A DNA stretch of 64,000 nt. It comes from Lycorma delicatula. Lineage: Eukaryota; Arthropoda; Insecta; Hemiptera; Fulgoridae. The translations under genes and the position numbers were made by a program. The DNA lies in NCBI RefSeq assembly GCF_047948215.1, contig NC_134456.1, positions 13,851,730 through 13,915,729 of the forward strand, given 5' to 3'. The notes under the pieces are model-generated. The model ran no database searches. It had not been told where the DNA came from and saw nothing but the letters and a program-made list of their open reading frames with translations. Position 1 is the stretch's first letter. The number at the start of each line of letters is the position of its first letter. Of this stretch, positions 1 to 15,200 are shown in pieces.

Positions 1-1389
1 AACTTATATCATGTGTTAATTTAATTCACTGCCTTCTTCATTATAAAGTTTTGTCAGAAGAAAAATTTGAAATAACTTGGGAGTAACTAAGAAAATACAA
101 AATTCAGAAGTAAAGAAAATTATTAAAAAATTTCACAATACACACCAGGTTTAAAAATTTTATTAAGTTACTTTACAAATAAAAAACTGGTCAAGTTGTA
201 TATCAAATTAAAACAGTAAGAAATTGACTATCGATGTATATAAAAATTGAAAAATCAATTTTTTTTTAAGTTTTGGTGGTCTGCTCCCTGTAAAACATAG
301 TCATGGATTTTTAATTATTATTAATTCAGTCTTAATAATATTTAGTGTAAATAGGTTTTTTTTTAAATCTCTATGGATGTTAATCTTTTTATGTTCATAG
401 AAATTATATCGATGTGATTATGAATTATAATTAATATTGATTATGAGTATCACCTCATCTTTGGTTATTGTTTTCAGTAGTGGTGTGTATATATAAAATC
501 TCTTAAACTTCTCTTAATATCTAAAACATCTTGATATCTTTATGTTATTACATTTAATATTTTATTTTCCTAATGTATATGTCGCAATCTGTTCATCTAA
601 TGAAGAAAAAGCAACCTCCCCCTCCCCACAGCACAATGAGATGAGGACAATATGTATAACATATTGACCATTCCTGAGTTGTGTGGTTAATTGAATCCCG
701 ACCACCAAAGAACACCGGTATCCATTAGTATTCATATCTGTAAAAATTCCTTTTTCTTGCTACTTGTAAATAAAATGTTTTTCTAGATTTTCTATTTATT
801 ATTTTTGTGTTTGCCGTTAATGTTGAAGTTTAAGTAGGATTTATATTTTCATTTATGGCTTTTTTATGCTAGTCAAGCATAAAGCAGGAAGTTGTTAGCA
901 GGAAGTAGGTTCTCTAGCTGATGTTTCTCAGATCTCTGAAATTGTTCATGTTCACTTCTGGTTATTCAGTTCTTTTGTTTGGTATTGTCAAAGCTCTCAT
1001 ATGCCAAAACTGGATACCCAACTCAACTATGCCTTGATTATAATGCATACTTTCCGATCTACTCAAACTGTTTGGCTTGCTGTTTCCACTTTCACACAGA
1101 AGCTATGCCTAATGTCATTGATCTTGGTCACTTGTGAAAACCACTTTATTAAATATAGTCTCCCATTGGCAATGTTTTAGATGTTCAAGATCTAACCAGA
1201 GCCTTAATGATTTTACAATTATCCAGTTCAGTATCTTCTTTTGCACCTAAAATTATTGTACTCCTATGATGAGTTTTGAATGATACTGATTGCCTGATTC
1301 AGTTCTGAGACTAAGATTATAAATTCTCTTTATTGTTTCAAGGTTTCTCAAATATATAATTAATTTTCCTTTTTTTAATTTTGTTTCAG
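1..1389 (+). other. Upstream bestrophin intron (partial)
   Basis: The first visible exon starts with an in-phase acceptor, so this is the 3' end of an intron whose donor lies left of the window. It is AT-rich, with a SINE-like repeat near 600-745; nothing else was recognised. Confidence 0.7.
600..745 (-). repeat. tRNA-derived SINE-like repeat, family B (partial)
   Basis: The stretch around ggttaattgaatcccgacca and ccaaagaacaccggtatcca matches the copy at 52690-52850 over about 50 bases. On the minus strand it reads as an RNA polymerase III B-box-like GGGATTCAATTAACC. Its A-box half is degraded or missing. Confidence 0.55.
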
Positions 1390-1561
1390 AACATTTGAAA
1401 GTATATCGGAATACTGTGAGACCTACAGCAATTTGATTCCACTGTCATTTGTTCTTGGGTTTTATATATCAATTATAATGCAAAGATGGTGGGACCAATA
1501 TCACAGTATTCCATGGCCTGACCCTATTGCAGTATTTGTTAGTTCTCATATTCATGGACAG
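1390..1561 (+). CDS. Best: Bestrophin exon a (pore neck, second helix)
   Basis: Acceptor ttgtttcag ends at 1389 and donor CAG|gtaata follows 1561. The exon begins with the last base of a split codon, then 57 codons. It encodes [20 protein letters not shown], then [19 protein letters not shown] and [18 protein letters not shown]. It holds the three hydrophobic neck positions (I, F, F in IPLSFVLGF) that gate bestrophin pores and the invariant RWWDQY. No stop or frameshift. Confidence 0.95.
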
Positions 1562-4500
1562 GTAATAAATATTTATATATTATATAGCTGTTATAAAGTA
1601 TTATAATTATTTTTATACAGGGTTACATTTGATTTAAAATCTTGTTGGTTAACAATAATTGAATAAAATTTAATAATGTACTCTACTTTTGACATTTAGC
1701 CCTTTATTAATGTGTAGTTTACACTAAACAACACCAAAATGGGAAAACTTTACTCTTAATAAATAAAACTGTTAAATATTTAATTATCAAATCAAATGTT
1801 TGCATAACTTTTTTTCAGAATTTTGTTACGCTTACTCTGAGTTACAAAGTTATACATAAAAAAGTGCTTGCTTGTTATTTCATTATTCTTAAACCAGTTA
1901 ATTTTACTTAGAGGATTTGAAGCAAGTCATTTTTATGAAAAAATTTGTTATTTTTTGTGTTTTTATAAAAAAAGTTCCTTTATTTAATTTAATAGTGCGT
2001 ATTACATATCATTATCTTTAAATAATCAGTTTTAAATGTATTAAAAATGATAAAATTCATATCTTTCTTGTATATATAGTGAATTATGCACCAAATTTTT
2101 ATTTCTGCATCTTTTTTATCCCCTACTTCTGTGAAAAGATGAAGTTTCAAAAGAATTAACCAGCAGCTAGTTGTAATACACTGTGAAAGTTGTTAGATTC
2201 AAAGTAAAGATTCATGTAAAAACATGTCTCTAAAACCTTTTTTGGTAGAAGATAATGTAGATTAATTTCATATCAATCTATATAAACATATGCACTTAAT
2301 ATATATCTAAAGTTTTTATTTTTTTTATTAAGAAAAACGTTGCTTAAAGAAATTATTCCTTTTTTCCAGGTTTAACTTTAGACAGTGGCTCTCCATCATC
2401 AACTTCCTTCTCCTGAACTCCTTTACTTTTCCATGACATTTTTTCAATGATACCTTATGATCTGTTTGGTTGATGATCCTGATTATTTATTGTTGAATTT
2501 TGATTATGCAGTAATAGTACTTTACGAATTGTGAATAACTTTAGCGTATTAAGATAATGAAGACAGAGCAGATAGAAGTCCATGTCATTTTGTAAGCAAA
2601 AGTATCTAACTTAACATGATTGTTTGGCATAATTTTCTCAGTTTATAGTGATTTATTATTTTTTGACTATACATCAAATCTGTGTTTAAATTTGTATCTT
2701 TTTTGTGGTAGTGTATTTGCATGTTTGTTTGCGTGAGTGTGTGTGTCCTGATCTCTTCATACATGTATTAAAAACAAATGTGTAAATCTGATTGCTTTGT
2801 TGGAATATTATTTATTAATTAAATTATCTTAAATTTCAGCACCATTTATCTATGATTGCTTTATGTGTTAATTGTTTCTTTTTATTACTGTAATAAGTGG
2901 TTTCATTATAAAACTGCCATTGTCTCATTGAATTAGTCATATCATAATATGTTTGTAATAAAAGGTGTAGTTATTGTTATATGAGATAAGAACATAAAAG
3001 ATTAATTTGTTTGTTTTTCATTTTCCATGTACTGTTATTTTATAATTTCACAATAAAATTAATACAAAAAAACAAAACTTGAGTATTTTAATAACAATAA
3101 TAATGTTTATTCATAAAATATACAATGTAATTGTTGAGCTATGGAGACACTTTAAACAAACACTCTACCATCAGGATGGACATCTGAATTAATACATCCA
3201 CTGTATGTGAAGAAAGATAAAACAGATCCTAGTAACTACAGATGATTATCCCAGTTACCAGTGATGTATAAGATCCTGTCCAAAGCACTCTTAAATCGAG
3301 CTGAAATAGTGCTCAACCCACAACTAGAGAGTGTCAAGGAGGGGGTTTAGGAAAGGTAGGTCCTGTGCAGAACAAATCACAAACCTAAAAAAATCTTAGA
3401 AATTAGAAAAATCATGAATTTGAAGTACGTGGTGACTTTTGTAGATTTTTAAAGAGTCATACAATTCAATTGACAGAAACACGCTAATCAACATTCTAAA
3501 AGAATTGGAACTGGACAATAAAAAAACTGAAATAATTAAAGCAATCTTAACAAACACAACATCTAAGGTAAAATTTATGAGGGAACTCTCAGAAAAGTTT
3601 GAAATATCATCAGTTGAAGAGAATGAAATGATTTATCACCCCCTTTCCTCCTTTTTTCAATTGTGCATTAGATAAGGTGGTTAGAGAATGGAGAAAAGCC
3701 ATAAATTCTAAGGGCAGACAACTTGCAAGGAACTTAAATAAGTTCACGATGGATTGTCTAGCTTACACCATTATATGGCATTAATTACAAACAACTTACT
3801 TGAAAATGCACAAAACAAATCACAGAATTACAAAAATAAGCAGCCAAAGTTGGATTACAAATATCCTTTGGAAAAACACAATTCATGACAAACATCAGTG
3901 ATGCACCTCATACCTTAAGATAAATAATAAAACCATATCTAAAACAGATTGCTTTAAATATCATGGAGAATGGATATTGAACACCATAAAAGAAAAACTA
4001 GCGATAGAAACTAGAATACAAAATATGGACAAGAAACACATGTAGCTAAAAATCTCTATCATGGAACACAAAACTGAGACATTATCAAACAGTGATTAGA
4101 CCCAAAATACCGTTTGCAGCAGAAACACAAACTAACTGGAATTGGAGATCTTATAAAATTAGAAAAGATGAAGAGGAGAATTCTAAGGAAAATACTAGAA
4201 CCTAAAAGTAACCGTGAATTGGAATTCAAATTACGACCTAATAGAGAAATACATATGAAATTTGAAAAACTGATTGTTATGAGGAAAAGAAAGTTACAAT
4301 TTTATGGACTTGTACATTGGAGAGTGATAACAGATTAACTAAACAGATCTTTTAATCGCTAGAAGTTAGAAATCCAAGCCCACATGGTTTCAGGAAATAG
4401 AAAAGGACATGGAAAACATTAGAAAACATTACTTGCTCCACAGATACAATAAATGGCAGGAGCCTGTTTAGACACACATTCAGAAAGCAAGTTTTCAAGA

Positions 4501-6186
4501 AAGAAAAATCAACTAATGTTAGAAAGTGGAAACAAGAAAAGAAGAAACGACACTATCCAAGAAAGAAGTGCGAGCACAAAGGAAGCATAACAAGAATTGA
4601 TTTATCATAACTACTTAAAGGGTTATTTGAAGAAAAAGAAATTGCAACAACATGCTGATTCCCAATAATAATAACTACAATAGATGATATTGAATTTTGT
4701 AGTATATGAAAAATGCCATTCCTGATTAGGAGTTGAACCTGGAATCTCCAAAAGATAGAGACGCTACCCTTTTTAATGATTTTTACGCTTACAATCACAT
4801 TTTAATTGGATACAAATTACTTTCTTTTTTTTGTGGTGTTTGTGAATTTATTAATACAAGTGGTGTTGTGCACATATAGTAGTTATATTCCTGAACTTTA
4901 ATTTTATATTTTATTATGGCTCTGTGTGCTTTGGCTATTAATTTTATTCAAAAATTCAGATTAATCACTGATATAAAGTAAAATTTTCATATTATTCTTG
5001 AACATTAAGTAATATAATAGAACTGATTTATAATTTTTATTCCTATAAAATAATGGTATTTTACTTTTACCTGGTATTGTATTATTTTACTTTCTGTTTC
5101 ATAAATTCTATTTTTTTAATTATAAAAGAATAATTTTAATTATAAGAATAGTAAATTTATCATGAATGTATTTGCTATGGTGAAAAAAGCAGGTAGAATT
5201 CACAAAAACATGTGTACTTTTGATTATATTATCACATTGGTGAAGCAAAAATGAAATCGAAAGGCATATAGTTGATTTTTTTTTTACCATCACTTAACTG
5301 GTTTAATATGCTTCCTTCTGTAATCCTTTGATTTCAACTAATTACATCCTAAATGTCAGTTATTTGGCTCATGTATTCTAATCTTTGTCTTGCTTCACAG
5401 CTTTTACATACAAATATAATGCAACTAACTAACCTCTGGTAACTTAACAGTCTAACTTATAACCTACTTACTGTTCTAGTCACAATTTGGCAGGTTTAAT
5501 TTTCCTCTGGTTCATCCATCATAAATAATTTCATTTCAGATTTTACCAAAAACTTGTTGAAATCTTCTAATTTCAACCGTTTTATTAAACTGTACTTCAG
5601 AAGCATCATCGTTCACTTTCTTAGCTTTTTTATTATCCATATTTCAGTGCCATTAAGTGTGATACTACATTAAATATTTTGATTTCAAATTAAAGCACAG
5701 CTGTTTTATAGTTGAACACAGGGGAAAAATTAACTCCTCATGTTATTAACAAAATTGTTGAAAGTAGGTCTATTTTTCATTCTTAGTAATTAACATATTA
5801 TAATTAAAATTATTTTTTTAATCATTACTTACCAAAAGTATAATATAATTCCAGTAATTAAAAAAAGTTATTAGTTATGCTGTATCTTAAATATAAATTG
5901 TTAATTTTTATTACTTAAATTTATTTGTTAAAAAATTGAGATAACAGCACAATATCAATAGTATCATAATTAGTGTTATAATGATGTTTGTATATTAAGT
6001 TACGTCTTAAATAAGCCATGAATATTATTTTACTTTTTTAAGATAATGTTTTAGAATAATCAGTTTAATGGTTGTTTTCATTTTAATCAAATGCATATTT
6101 TTTTAATCATTTTTATTTTTTATCTAACCAATAGAAGATTCTTAATTCAACTTAAACATATATATACATATATTGGTTGTTTTATA

Positions 6187-6246
<60 letters not shown>

Positions 6247-9200
6247 TACCAGATCTATCACAGTCAGGGAATGTTTAGCTGGGGTGGTTCATGATGAGTG
6301 TGCAAAGTGAGTGGAATACTACCGTCAGCAATAAACTTTGTTCATTTAAGAATGCTGTGTCCCTGTGGAGCTCTTCATGCAGGAATAACTGTTGAGAGGA
6401 GGTTATAATTAGCTGTTTGTGAATAGGGAACACTAAACTCACTCATAGACATCTCATGAATCAAACTGTTGCGCTGTTTGTGTTCCTTGGGACTACAGAC
6501 TAACGGTATGGACTGTACCTGTTATATGGTATTGCATCAGACATTTAAATTAGAGGGTAACATCCAAATTTTAGGGAACAAAATGATGATGTCATCGAAT
6601 GTCTTGTTTTTTCTTAGGGCCGTATATTTGTATTCAAATATTTCATTATTATTTTAGTGTAATTCATCTATTTATGCTGTTTGGCGTATGGCAGATGGTA
6701 ATTTTATTGTTTTAAGTTAGATTTTTGTGTTGTATTTAATTGTCGTTTTACACCGCCTTTAGCATATAGTATGGGCTCTTTACATCTATGGTGTACTGTA
6801 TGAGGAATATTTTTCATTTTTTATTTGTTTTATAATAATGTTATTTAATTTTTAAATCTGGTTTTAGTGTTGGTAGCTCAAATTGTTTACTGTAGTATTA
6901 TTGTAACCAGATGCTGATAACAACACTTTGTTCCACGCCCAGAAAAAACCAGTTATAAATTATACGAATTAAATATTTTAAGCTTCCTTCATGATCATCA
7001 TTCCAACTGCGATGAGGATCAGCAACTAAGTCGCTAACTATTTCCGTGTTTTTAATTTTATTTTTTTGCTTCCAACTTAATTTGAGGAGCAGCAGTACAA
7101 TGTAAGTATTATTAGGAGAACTATTTGAAAGAAAAAAATGGAGATTTGAAATTACAGGAACCTGAAATGAAACAATGGAAAAAAGAAGATTAACAAATGC
7201 AGCGCAGAAGTCAATCATTGAAGATCCCGGACTCCAATAAAGATGTAGTCCCCATTTAGATCTGCTGTATAACTGTTCAACAATATTAAAGTAAATCCTC
7301 AAAGAAGAACCAAAGAGGTTTTACCATTTATGTTTAAAACCGAATCTTTAAAGATTCTATCTGTGTATTTCAGGTTATGAATATTTTTCAGTATAGTAGC
7401 CGGGATATCTTGCTTGTTACCGACTCTCCTGTTGAAATGACCCATCATAATAATGCTTCTGCTGTCGTACTTCTGCACTAAATCATACAACCGTTCAAAA
7501 TCATTGTAAATTATTACAATGTTGTAACTGGATATTCTGTGAAATCAGTAATTTTATCATATTTTTCTCCATTTTTAATTACATAGATAGCATCCCCTAT
7601 GCTCTCCCTAACAATGGATTTTTGGCTACAACAATCCACTGTTATTCCCAAACAATTTCGATACTGGAAAGTATTTTTTTTACATTTTGATAGTACGTCA
7701 TCAGATAAGAACTTTTCGATTGGCAAGAAAATGTAATGCTTTTTTAAAAAGTTTATAAAATCTGAATTATCAACTATGCCTGAAACGTTATACGACATAA
7801 TATTCAAATTACAATGAAAACTATCTTCCAAAAACTTTTTTCGGAATCCGTGGATGGAGCTCGTTTTAGTGGAAGATGGAGCACTTCGGGGATGAAAAAA
7901 CTCCACAATATTTGGTTCTTTTATCTGCTTTGCTTTACCACCGAGCCTTCTACCTTTTCGCTGATTTTTCCTTTGCCATTTGTTCACATTTCAAGGTCAT
8001 CTAAGCAAGCGTCCTCGAGGTCTTCAAAATAAAAAAACTTTTATCCACCAAAATGTCCATTATGTTTCAGTTTAACAGCATGCCCGCATTCTGTAAAAGA
8101 GACCTTAATTCGACCAACATCTTTCGTTTATCAGAGTTTCCATCAGTCGACCGCAATAAAACTTTAGTGCCTTTAAGCCTTTGATCTATTTTGTAAAAGA
8201 ATGTTTCTTTAGGTTAGACACACATAACAGCACAACTGAATGTATCCCATTCGATTTAGTACGTATTAATTAATTTCCGCTTCTGTTAACTCCACACTCA
8301 TGGGTCTATTACACAAATCCAGCTTGGTGTTTTTTAATTTTCCGGTTATCTCGTCCTGTGCCTCAGCGATCCTGTAAAAAATTAAATTATCTTCCCTTCG
8401 TAGAGCATCTATCATTTTTATCTTGTTTCAACAACTTATGACGAAGTTCTTTATTTAGATTCTCAATCTAAATAAAGCTTTGTTCTTCCGGAAAAGACGA
8501 GATATTTGTGTTTAAGATGTTTATCTCTTTCGTGACAACTTGCTCCGTATTCAACGTAATTTCACCCTTTAATTTTTCTAGGTGAAAAGATAATTGTTTT
8601 TGTCTCGGCCATATTAATGACAAAAATAAAACAGTGTCCTGGTAAATTTGTACAATACTTATTGCCAATTCATTCAATACTAATACTAATAGCAGTATTG
8701 TATAGTAAGTATTATTCAAATTATTTGATAAATATAGATTCTTAAATATAATATAAACTGAAAACAACAAACAAATTTACCAGATGCTTATTTGGCTATT
8801 AGTATAAATGCTAACTTTATTGTATAGTTTATGAAATGGAATTTATTTAGTATTACAAATAAATAAAACAAAAAGTAACAATATTGTTGAAAATATTTAA
8901 CTGACGCGATAAGCAGACATAACATGGTATAGAAAAATGAAATCCTTAGCCCATAAAAACAATTTTCTGTTTTTACTGAATTTAAGAATGCAATTGCATA
9001 CCTGGCCATTCTCTTACACAGCTGTATAGTGCCAAATATATTCTACATACTAAAATACAGGCCCCGATCTAGCTTTTACGTTTCCCTTTACATATTATTA
9101 TTTTGAAACACAATTTGTGACAGCGAATTTTTGTAGATATTTTTAAAAAATAAAAGTAAAAAAAATTTGATGTGGGCACCACCACATGATTTCCTTGTAC

Positions 9201-12200
9201 GTCTATTAAATTACATATACACATTTTTTGCTGCACTTAATTTAAACTTATTTCATTTGAAAGTGAGATACGATCCTCCAATTCTTTAATAAAGTGGACA
9301 GTTACACAATTGCTAAAATATTACTTTTTATTGTCATCAAATATTTATGCAATTATTATTATTATTCAACAATCATGCCTGAATATTAGGATAGAGTAAA
9401 AGCCCCGTTATTACTCTTTAAATAAATGTACCATACATTTCCGCAAATAAGATGATAGTTGAATCATAAACAAAGGCCCCCAAAATCTGGGGACATCGTA
9501 TAGGACAATACAAAAGTAATTAGATTAAAATTTATATTCGTAAATTGACACATGACACAACCTACAATGTAACATTGCTAACGGAGGCTTATAGCATTGC
9601 GACTGATATTGAAAATTATTACAACTTATCGAAAAATTTATCATATTTAAATACGCTATATGATAATACATTACTCTGTAATAGTAAAACAAAATAAATA
9701 TTAAAAGTTTTATGTTTATTGAGCTGCTGAGGAAAAATCGGATTAATCGTAATTATTTATTCTTTCAGAGTAGGGTATGTCCACAAAATAGAATAGCCCA
9801 TACGACTCACCATTATAGCCTCTAACACAGTCTGCATGGGAAGCCCAATATTATTAAACATATTTTTTTTTAAATTTAATATTATTTTATTTAATGTAAA
9901 TTTAATCCTGTTATTTTTGTAATATTATCATTTGATTGATTCTAATCATTCAGTTCAAACCCAGCTCACACAGTGGTAAACGTTTACAGTTCATTAATGC
10001 AATTCGTTAAAGTTTATATGTGCTTCAACTGGTAAATCGTCACCTCTACTACATATATATCCTATAATACTCCTAGTAACATAACGATTCCAACACAGTA
10101 CCATAATCTAAATTGGTTGGCTGCTACGGTGAAACATACATGCATCCTTAACATATTACACTCCTTTTGAGCAGATGTGTAAGAAAGTCAATTAAAAAAT
10201 ATAACCAATTTAAAAATTCACCAAAAACTAAAAAATAATGTGTACTTTTCAGCTCTTTAATCTGAACTTTAAGAAGTCAGAACCAAATTAATGGTTAATA
10301 AATTGACAGTAGTTATTATTTTGTAACCTGGTCCTATCTTCTCAAAATCAAAAGTTCAAGGAACAATTGAAAATTTCTTTAAAGTTTTTATTATTTAGAT
10401 TTGCAAAAATGCATAAAAATTAATTAATTTCTAATTAATTAAGTTTGTAATCTTAATCATTTTAAATCTAATTTATACTGGTGTAATCGAACAACAAATT
10501 GTATTCAATATTTGTGAATAAAATTGTGAAAACTTGTAAAATAAATAGTTACTTGACACCATCATTAATGTGAGCTTTTACTATTAGGTAGTTTGCACTA
10601 CCATGTAGCTAAATGTTCATTAATATTATTATTGCCACTTATCAATATTCTCATGTCAGTTATCATAATCCTCAAATTTTAACCATCAATGTGTGTGTGT
10701 GTGTGTGTGCACGCGCGCGCGCGCACACACACACACACACACACGTTTTTTTGTAATCCCTGTTACTATCTTTTTTTTTTGTAGTTAACTTCAGTAATAA
10801 ATTTCAGCCATGATAGCTGTCATGAGTTATTCTCATTAATACCCTTCATCTTGTAGATAAAACTTGCATTAGAAGTTGAATAAATTTAATTTGTGTTACA
10901 TGTTACAGTAAATTATATTATCTAATGTTTTATATATTTGGTATTCATTTATGTATTGATAATCAGTAAAGTACAGTTGATAACATTTTAAAATTAATTA
11001 AAGCGAATAAATTTACGTTATTCTTACTGATAATCATGTAATGTGTTTTATATAATCACACCGTAACTAATATATAAATAAATACATATTGATTAAATCA
11101 CCTTTGATACTGTATTTAAATTATTTAGATTTAATGAGCATTTAATATCCTCTTGTTACATATATTAATTTTAACTTGAATAACATAAGCTCAAAGCTTG
11201 GGCTTTGGTATCCGTATGAAAGTTTTGTAGTAGGAAAAGGTGTGAAGCTTGATTGGGATTTGAATCTGGGATCTCCTAGAGAAAGGCTAAGATAATGTTA
11301 TTCTGCTATGGAGTTGGTATTATATAATTAAAATGACAACTTCCATAGGAATGGTAGCATCTATACTTTTTATTTTTAAGTCGTGGGTCCAAATTCCAGT
11401 CGGGCTTGGCATTATTCATGTAATTAAAAAAAAATTTGTCGCATCACGAGGTTGTCAATAGACGGTTAACCTGTAATTACTAAAAACGTAATAAATAATG
11501 TAATGTAATTTTTGTTTCATTTTGTCCTTATGTTTTTTTTAGTAATTTATTATTTACTCTCTTTAACAACTATGAGCTGACAGTTTTATTTATTCCATAA
11601 TGAAAATGAAACATGGATATTTTTTGTTTGAAAAATTCAAATATAAGTTTAACCAGGATTCAACCCCCATAATAATCTGAAATTATACATTCTTGTTAAA
11701 GTAGTAGCATATAATTTTTTTTTTTTTAATTAAAATGATAGATTTAGTAATATACATATATAGCCCTATGAAAATAGTGTTAAAATACATTTGAATTCTT
11801 TGTAAGTGTGAGGTGTATTTGTAATCAATATTAGCAGATATCTCTAGCTGGCTTCATGGTTGGCATATTAGTGTGATTCAATGAAAATTCATTTATCAAA
11901 CTATTCCTTATTTTGAACATCTAGAGCATTCATTGACCTTATTTCTATAAATATTACATAAAATTATTAATCCTTGTTCTCCTGGTTTAAATTTTTGTTA
12001 AAATCACTTTTTTCCTAATTTAATCAACTTTTGGCCAATTTAACTAACATTTGTTAGATTTAATTTGTTTGTTCATATGTTTAGAGTTGGTTGCCATGGG
12101 GTTGTATAATGTTAAGATTTTATACATTTATATATATGTATAAAATGGTTGGCACTTCACTTATAGTATATTATATATACATATATATATAAAATTGGTG

Positions 12201-15200
12201 TTAATAAATTCACTAAGATAAGTTTTACTAATAAATTTACCAATTTAATAAGTTACTGAGATTTTTATGTTTTTAGTTTATGTACAGTGTCACGTTCAGT
12301 CAACAGACTTCAGTTATAATTTTTTAGCCCAGTTGTGATCAATAATATCTTGGGTCATTCTTGTAGTAACTTTAGTTATGTAATTTTTCTGATATTCATC
12401 TTAAGAAATTTTTTTGAGATTTTAATGTGTTCCTATTTAAAAAACTAGTGAATATTTAATCTGAACTTCTAAGAACTCAGACAACAGCTCCATAACTAGA
12501 AAGCCATCTGTTAGTCAATTTTTCATTCAACAGCTTCTTTTTAAATGTGGAGGTGTCTAATAAAATATACCTGAAATAATTTCCGTACTTAATTTGATCA
12601 CTTGGTGGGAATAGGTTACTTGAGCATATAAAAAATGTATAATTTATTTGTTTAGATATATAACATTTATAAAAGTACTCTTATTAAAACACAGTTCAGA
12701 ACCATATTGACAGTTTAATCTACACTGTACCCAAACTTTTAGGTTATCATTTACATATTCAACTATCTATTACATATTCCCAAATTTTTCAGTTCTCCCA
12801 ATGTACTTAGCGATTTAAATGAAATGCTTGCTTCATTAAAAGAAACAAGAGTTAAGTGATGATCATCTTTCTCAATCATATTAAGCATGCTGGCCTCAGT
12901 GGTGTCTCGGCCTTTCCTCCGGATGTCCTGGGTTCAATTCCCGGTCAGGCGTGGCATTTTCACACATGCTACAAATCATTCATCTCATCCTCTGAAGCAA
13001 TACCTAATGGTGCCGAGGGTAAACAAAAAAAATCTTATTATGTGTATTACCACAAATATTCTGACAATTGCCTAGTTTTTTTTTTTTTTGTGTGTATAGA
13101 CGTAGGATACAAAGGATCTCAGCAAGAAAGAAATTTTTGTAGACTCATCATGCTTGGTTTAGGCATGTACCCTGTATTATTTTGCTAACTTTCAGCCATA
13201 TTCAGGTTATTTCATTTGTTTTATCCATATGTTTTCTTTACATTTATTACACCGCAATATAACTGCTTAATGACAATTTTGATCTTCATTCACATTTTGA
13301 TTCATATTGGAAAATGACAATAAAATAAATAAGTAAATGATTTATGCTGCTCATTACATAATAATACGTTAAATAGAACACATCAGAAATGTACACAATT
13401 CATTATAAGGCAAAAAAATATATATGATTAAGTCCATATTAATTATTTAAAATATAAACACATGAAATAAAGTTAAGGTAGATACATTAAAAACACGAAG
13501 ATATTAAATGTAAAAAACTACTACAAATAATTCACACTTCAAAAGCCAGTACTAAAAATTATTTCAGCAAATATTTACATACATGTTGAATGTAATGCAG
13601 AAAATTAAAAAAAAATTTAATTTGTATTATTTAAAAATTCATTCAAGAGTAATATTGTTTCTGTAAAAGAAAATATTTTAATTGAATTTTAAATGAATTG
13701 ATGGAAAGATTTTTTTTTTAAATTGTAATAATTTATTAAAAATTTGTAAAAATTTATTGATGCTACTAAAGCATCAAAAAGGCCCTTCTATAAGCTGTGG
13801 TATTGAGCGGAGTTATATGAAAACAGTTCTGTTGTCTGTTTTAACAGAGTTAAATATTATTATTTTTATCAAGTTTATTAAGTCTATTTTAGTCTTCTGA
13901 CAAAGATAGACATTCATAAATATAAGCATAAAGATAAGTTAACATATATAATTTTCTAAATAAATTAGCAATCTACACAATTCATATTCATGGGGATTAA
14001 ACAATAATCTTACAGTCTGTTAAGTATCTTGAAAACTTGTTCTGACTTATTGAAGGAGCCTCAAGAAATGACATTATATTTTTGATAGGAGTAAAGATAA
14101 TAAATATTTCTTAAAGATGACAAGCATAGCATTTTATTAAGGAGCTGTAAAGGAAAACTGTATGATTTTATTTTCATCCCAAGAGAATATGTCACCTAAT
14201 AAAACACGCAGAAATTTTGTTTTATAGGCAGCAGAAGTACTATCACGATATCATTAAAGGGAGTTCTCTCCACACAATCAACAATGTTACTTCTGCAAAA
14301 GTTTTATCCATATTTAAAGTTAGATGACTACAATCTATCCAGTGAATAATTTCTTGAGTTCCTGACATGGGATTTTCAATTCCTTTTAAATTTATTATCT
14401 TCAGATATAGATATAGGTGATGAGGATAACTGTAAATAGTTCAAAATTTTGAAGCATTTTTATTAATAAATAAGAAAAACAAATTGACTGTGAAAAAATA
14501 GGCAGCCAAATCAAAAGTTATCAACTCTAGTTGTTTTAAGATTTTTACCTTAATTTAATAAAACAAATACTATAAAAATGTATATTAAAAATTGTAATAT
14601 TGGCTATCATTTATTGTACACTCAGTATTTTATTAATCTTTTTAAATTAGTAGTTTTTAATTATTAATTAATTATATTACTGTTGTGTGTGTGTATATGT
14701 ATATATATATTAATTTAGTAACATCAATTTTTATATTGACCATATTTTCCTCTATACTAATTAATTCAAAAGCAAAAACAGAATTCAGCAATCCACCACA
14801 GTACAGAACCAAATAAGAGCTCTTGCGGTATTTTTATTATTCTCCCTTATGTATCAATAGTGCTTTTGACTACACATGTTTTATATATATAGTAATTTGG
14901 TATTTTAATGTGTAATTTTGAAATTTTAATTTTAATCAAGTGATGATGAGGAATTCCTCTAAAGCGCTATTGATACATAAGGGATAGTAATAAAAATGAA
15001 AAAAAAAAGGTAAGAACTCCTATTTGGTACTGTACTGTGGTGGATTGCTGAATTATGTTTCTATTTTGAATCGTAATCAGAATTGTATGCTGATTATGTG
15101 CGAACACCCATTCCATGTAATTATTTTTTCAATTAAGAATCCTGATTTTATTATTTTTAAAATGTGATCACTATAATGGAGAAGACAGAATGAACTGAAT

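Noticed and set aside
6091..6294. Open frame of 67 codons
   Set aside because: It mostly translates a TA microsatellite (repeated Tyr-Ile).
8788..9009. Minus-strand open frame of 73 codons
   Set aside because: Hydrophobic AT-driven translation next to a LINE remnant; no motif.
12885..12960. tRNA gene suggested by a perfect B-box
   Set aside because: No acceptor stem or clover-leaf can be formed, and the body continues like other SINE copies in the window.
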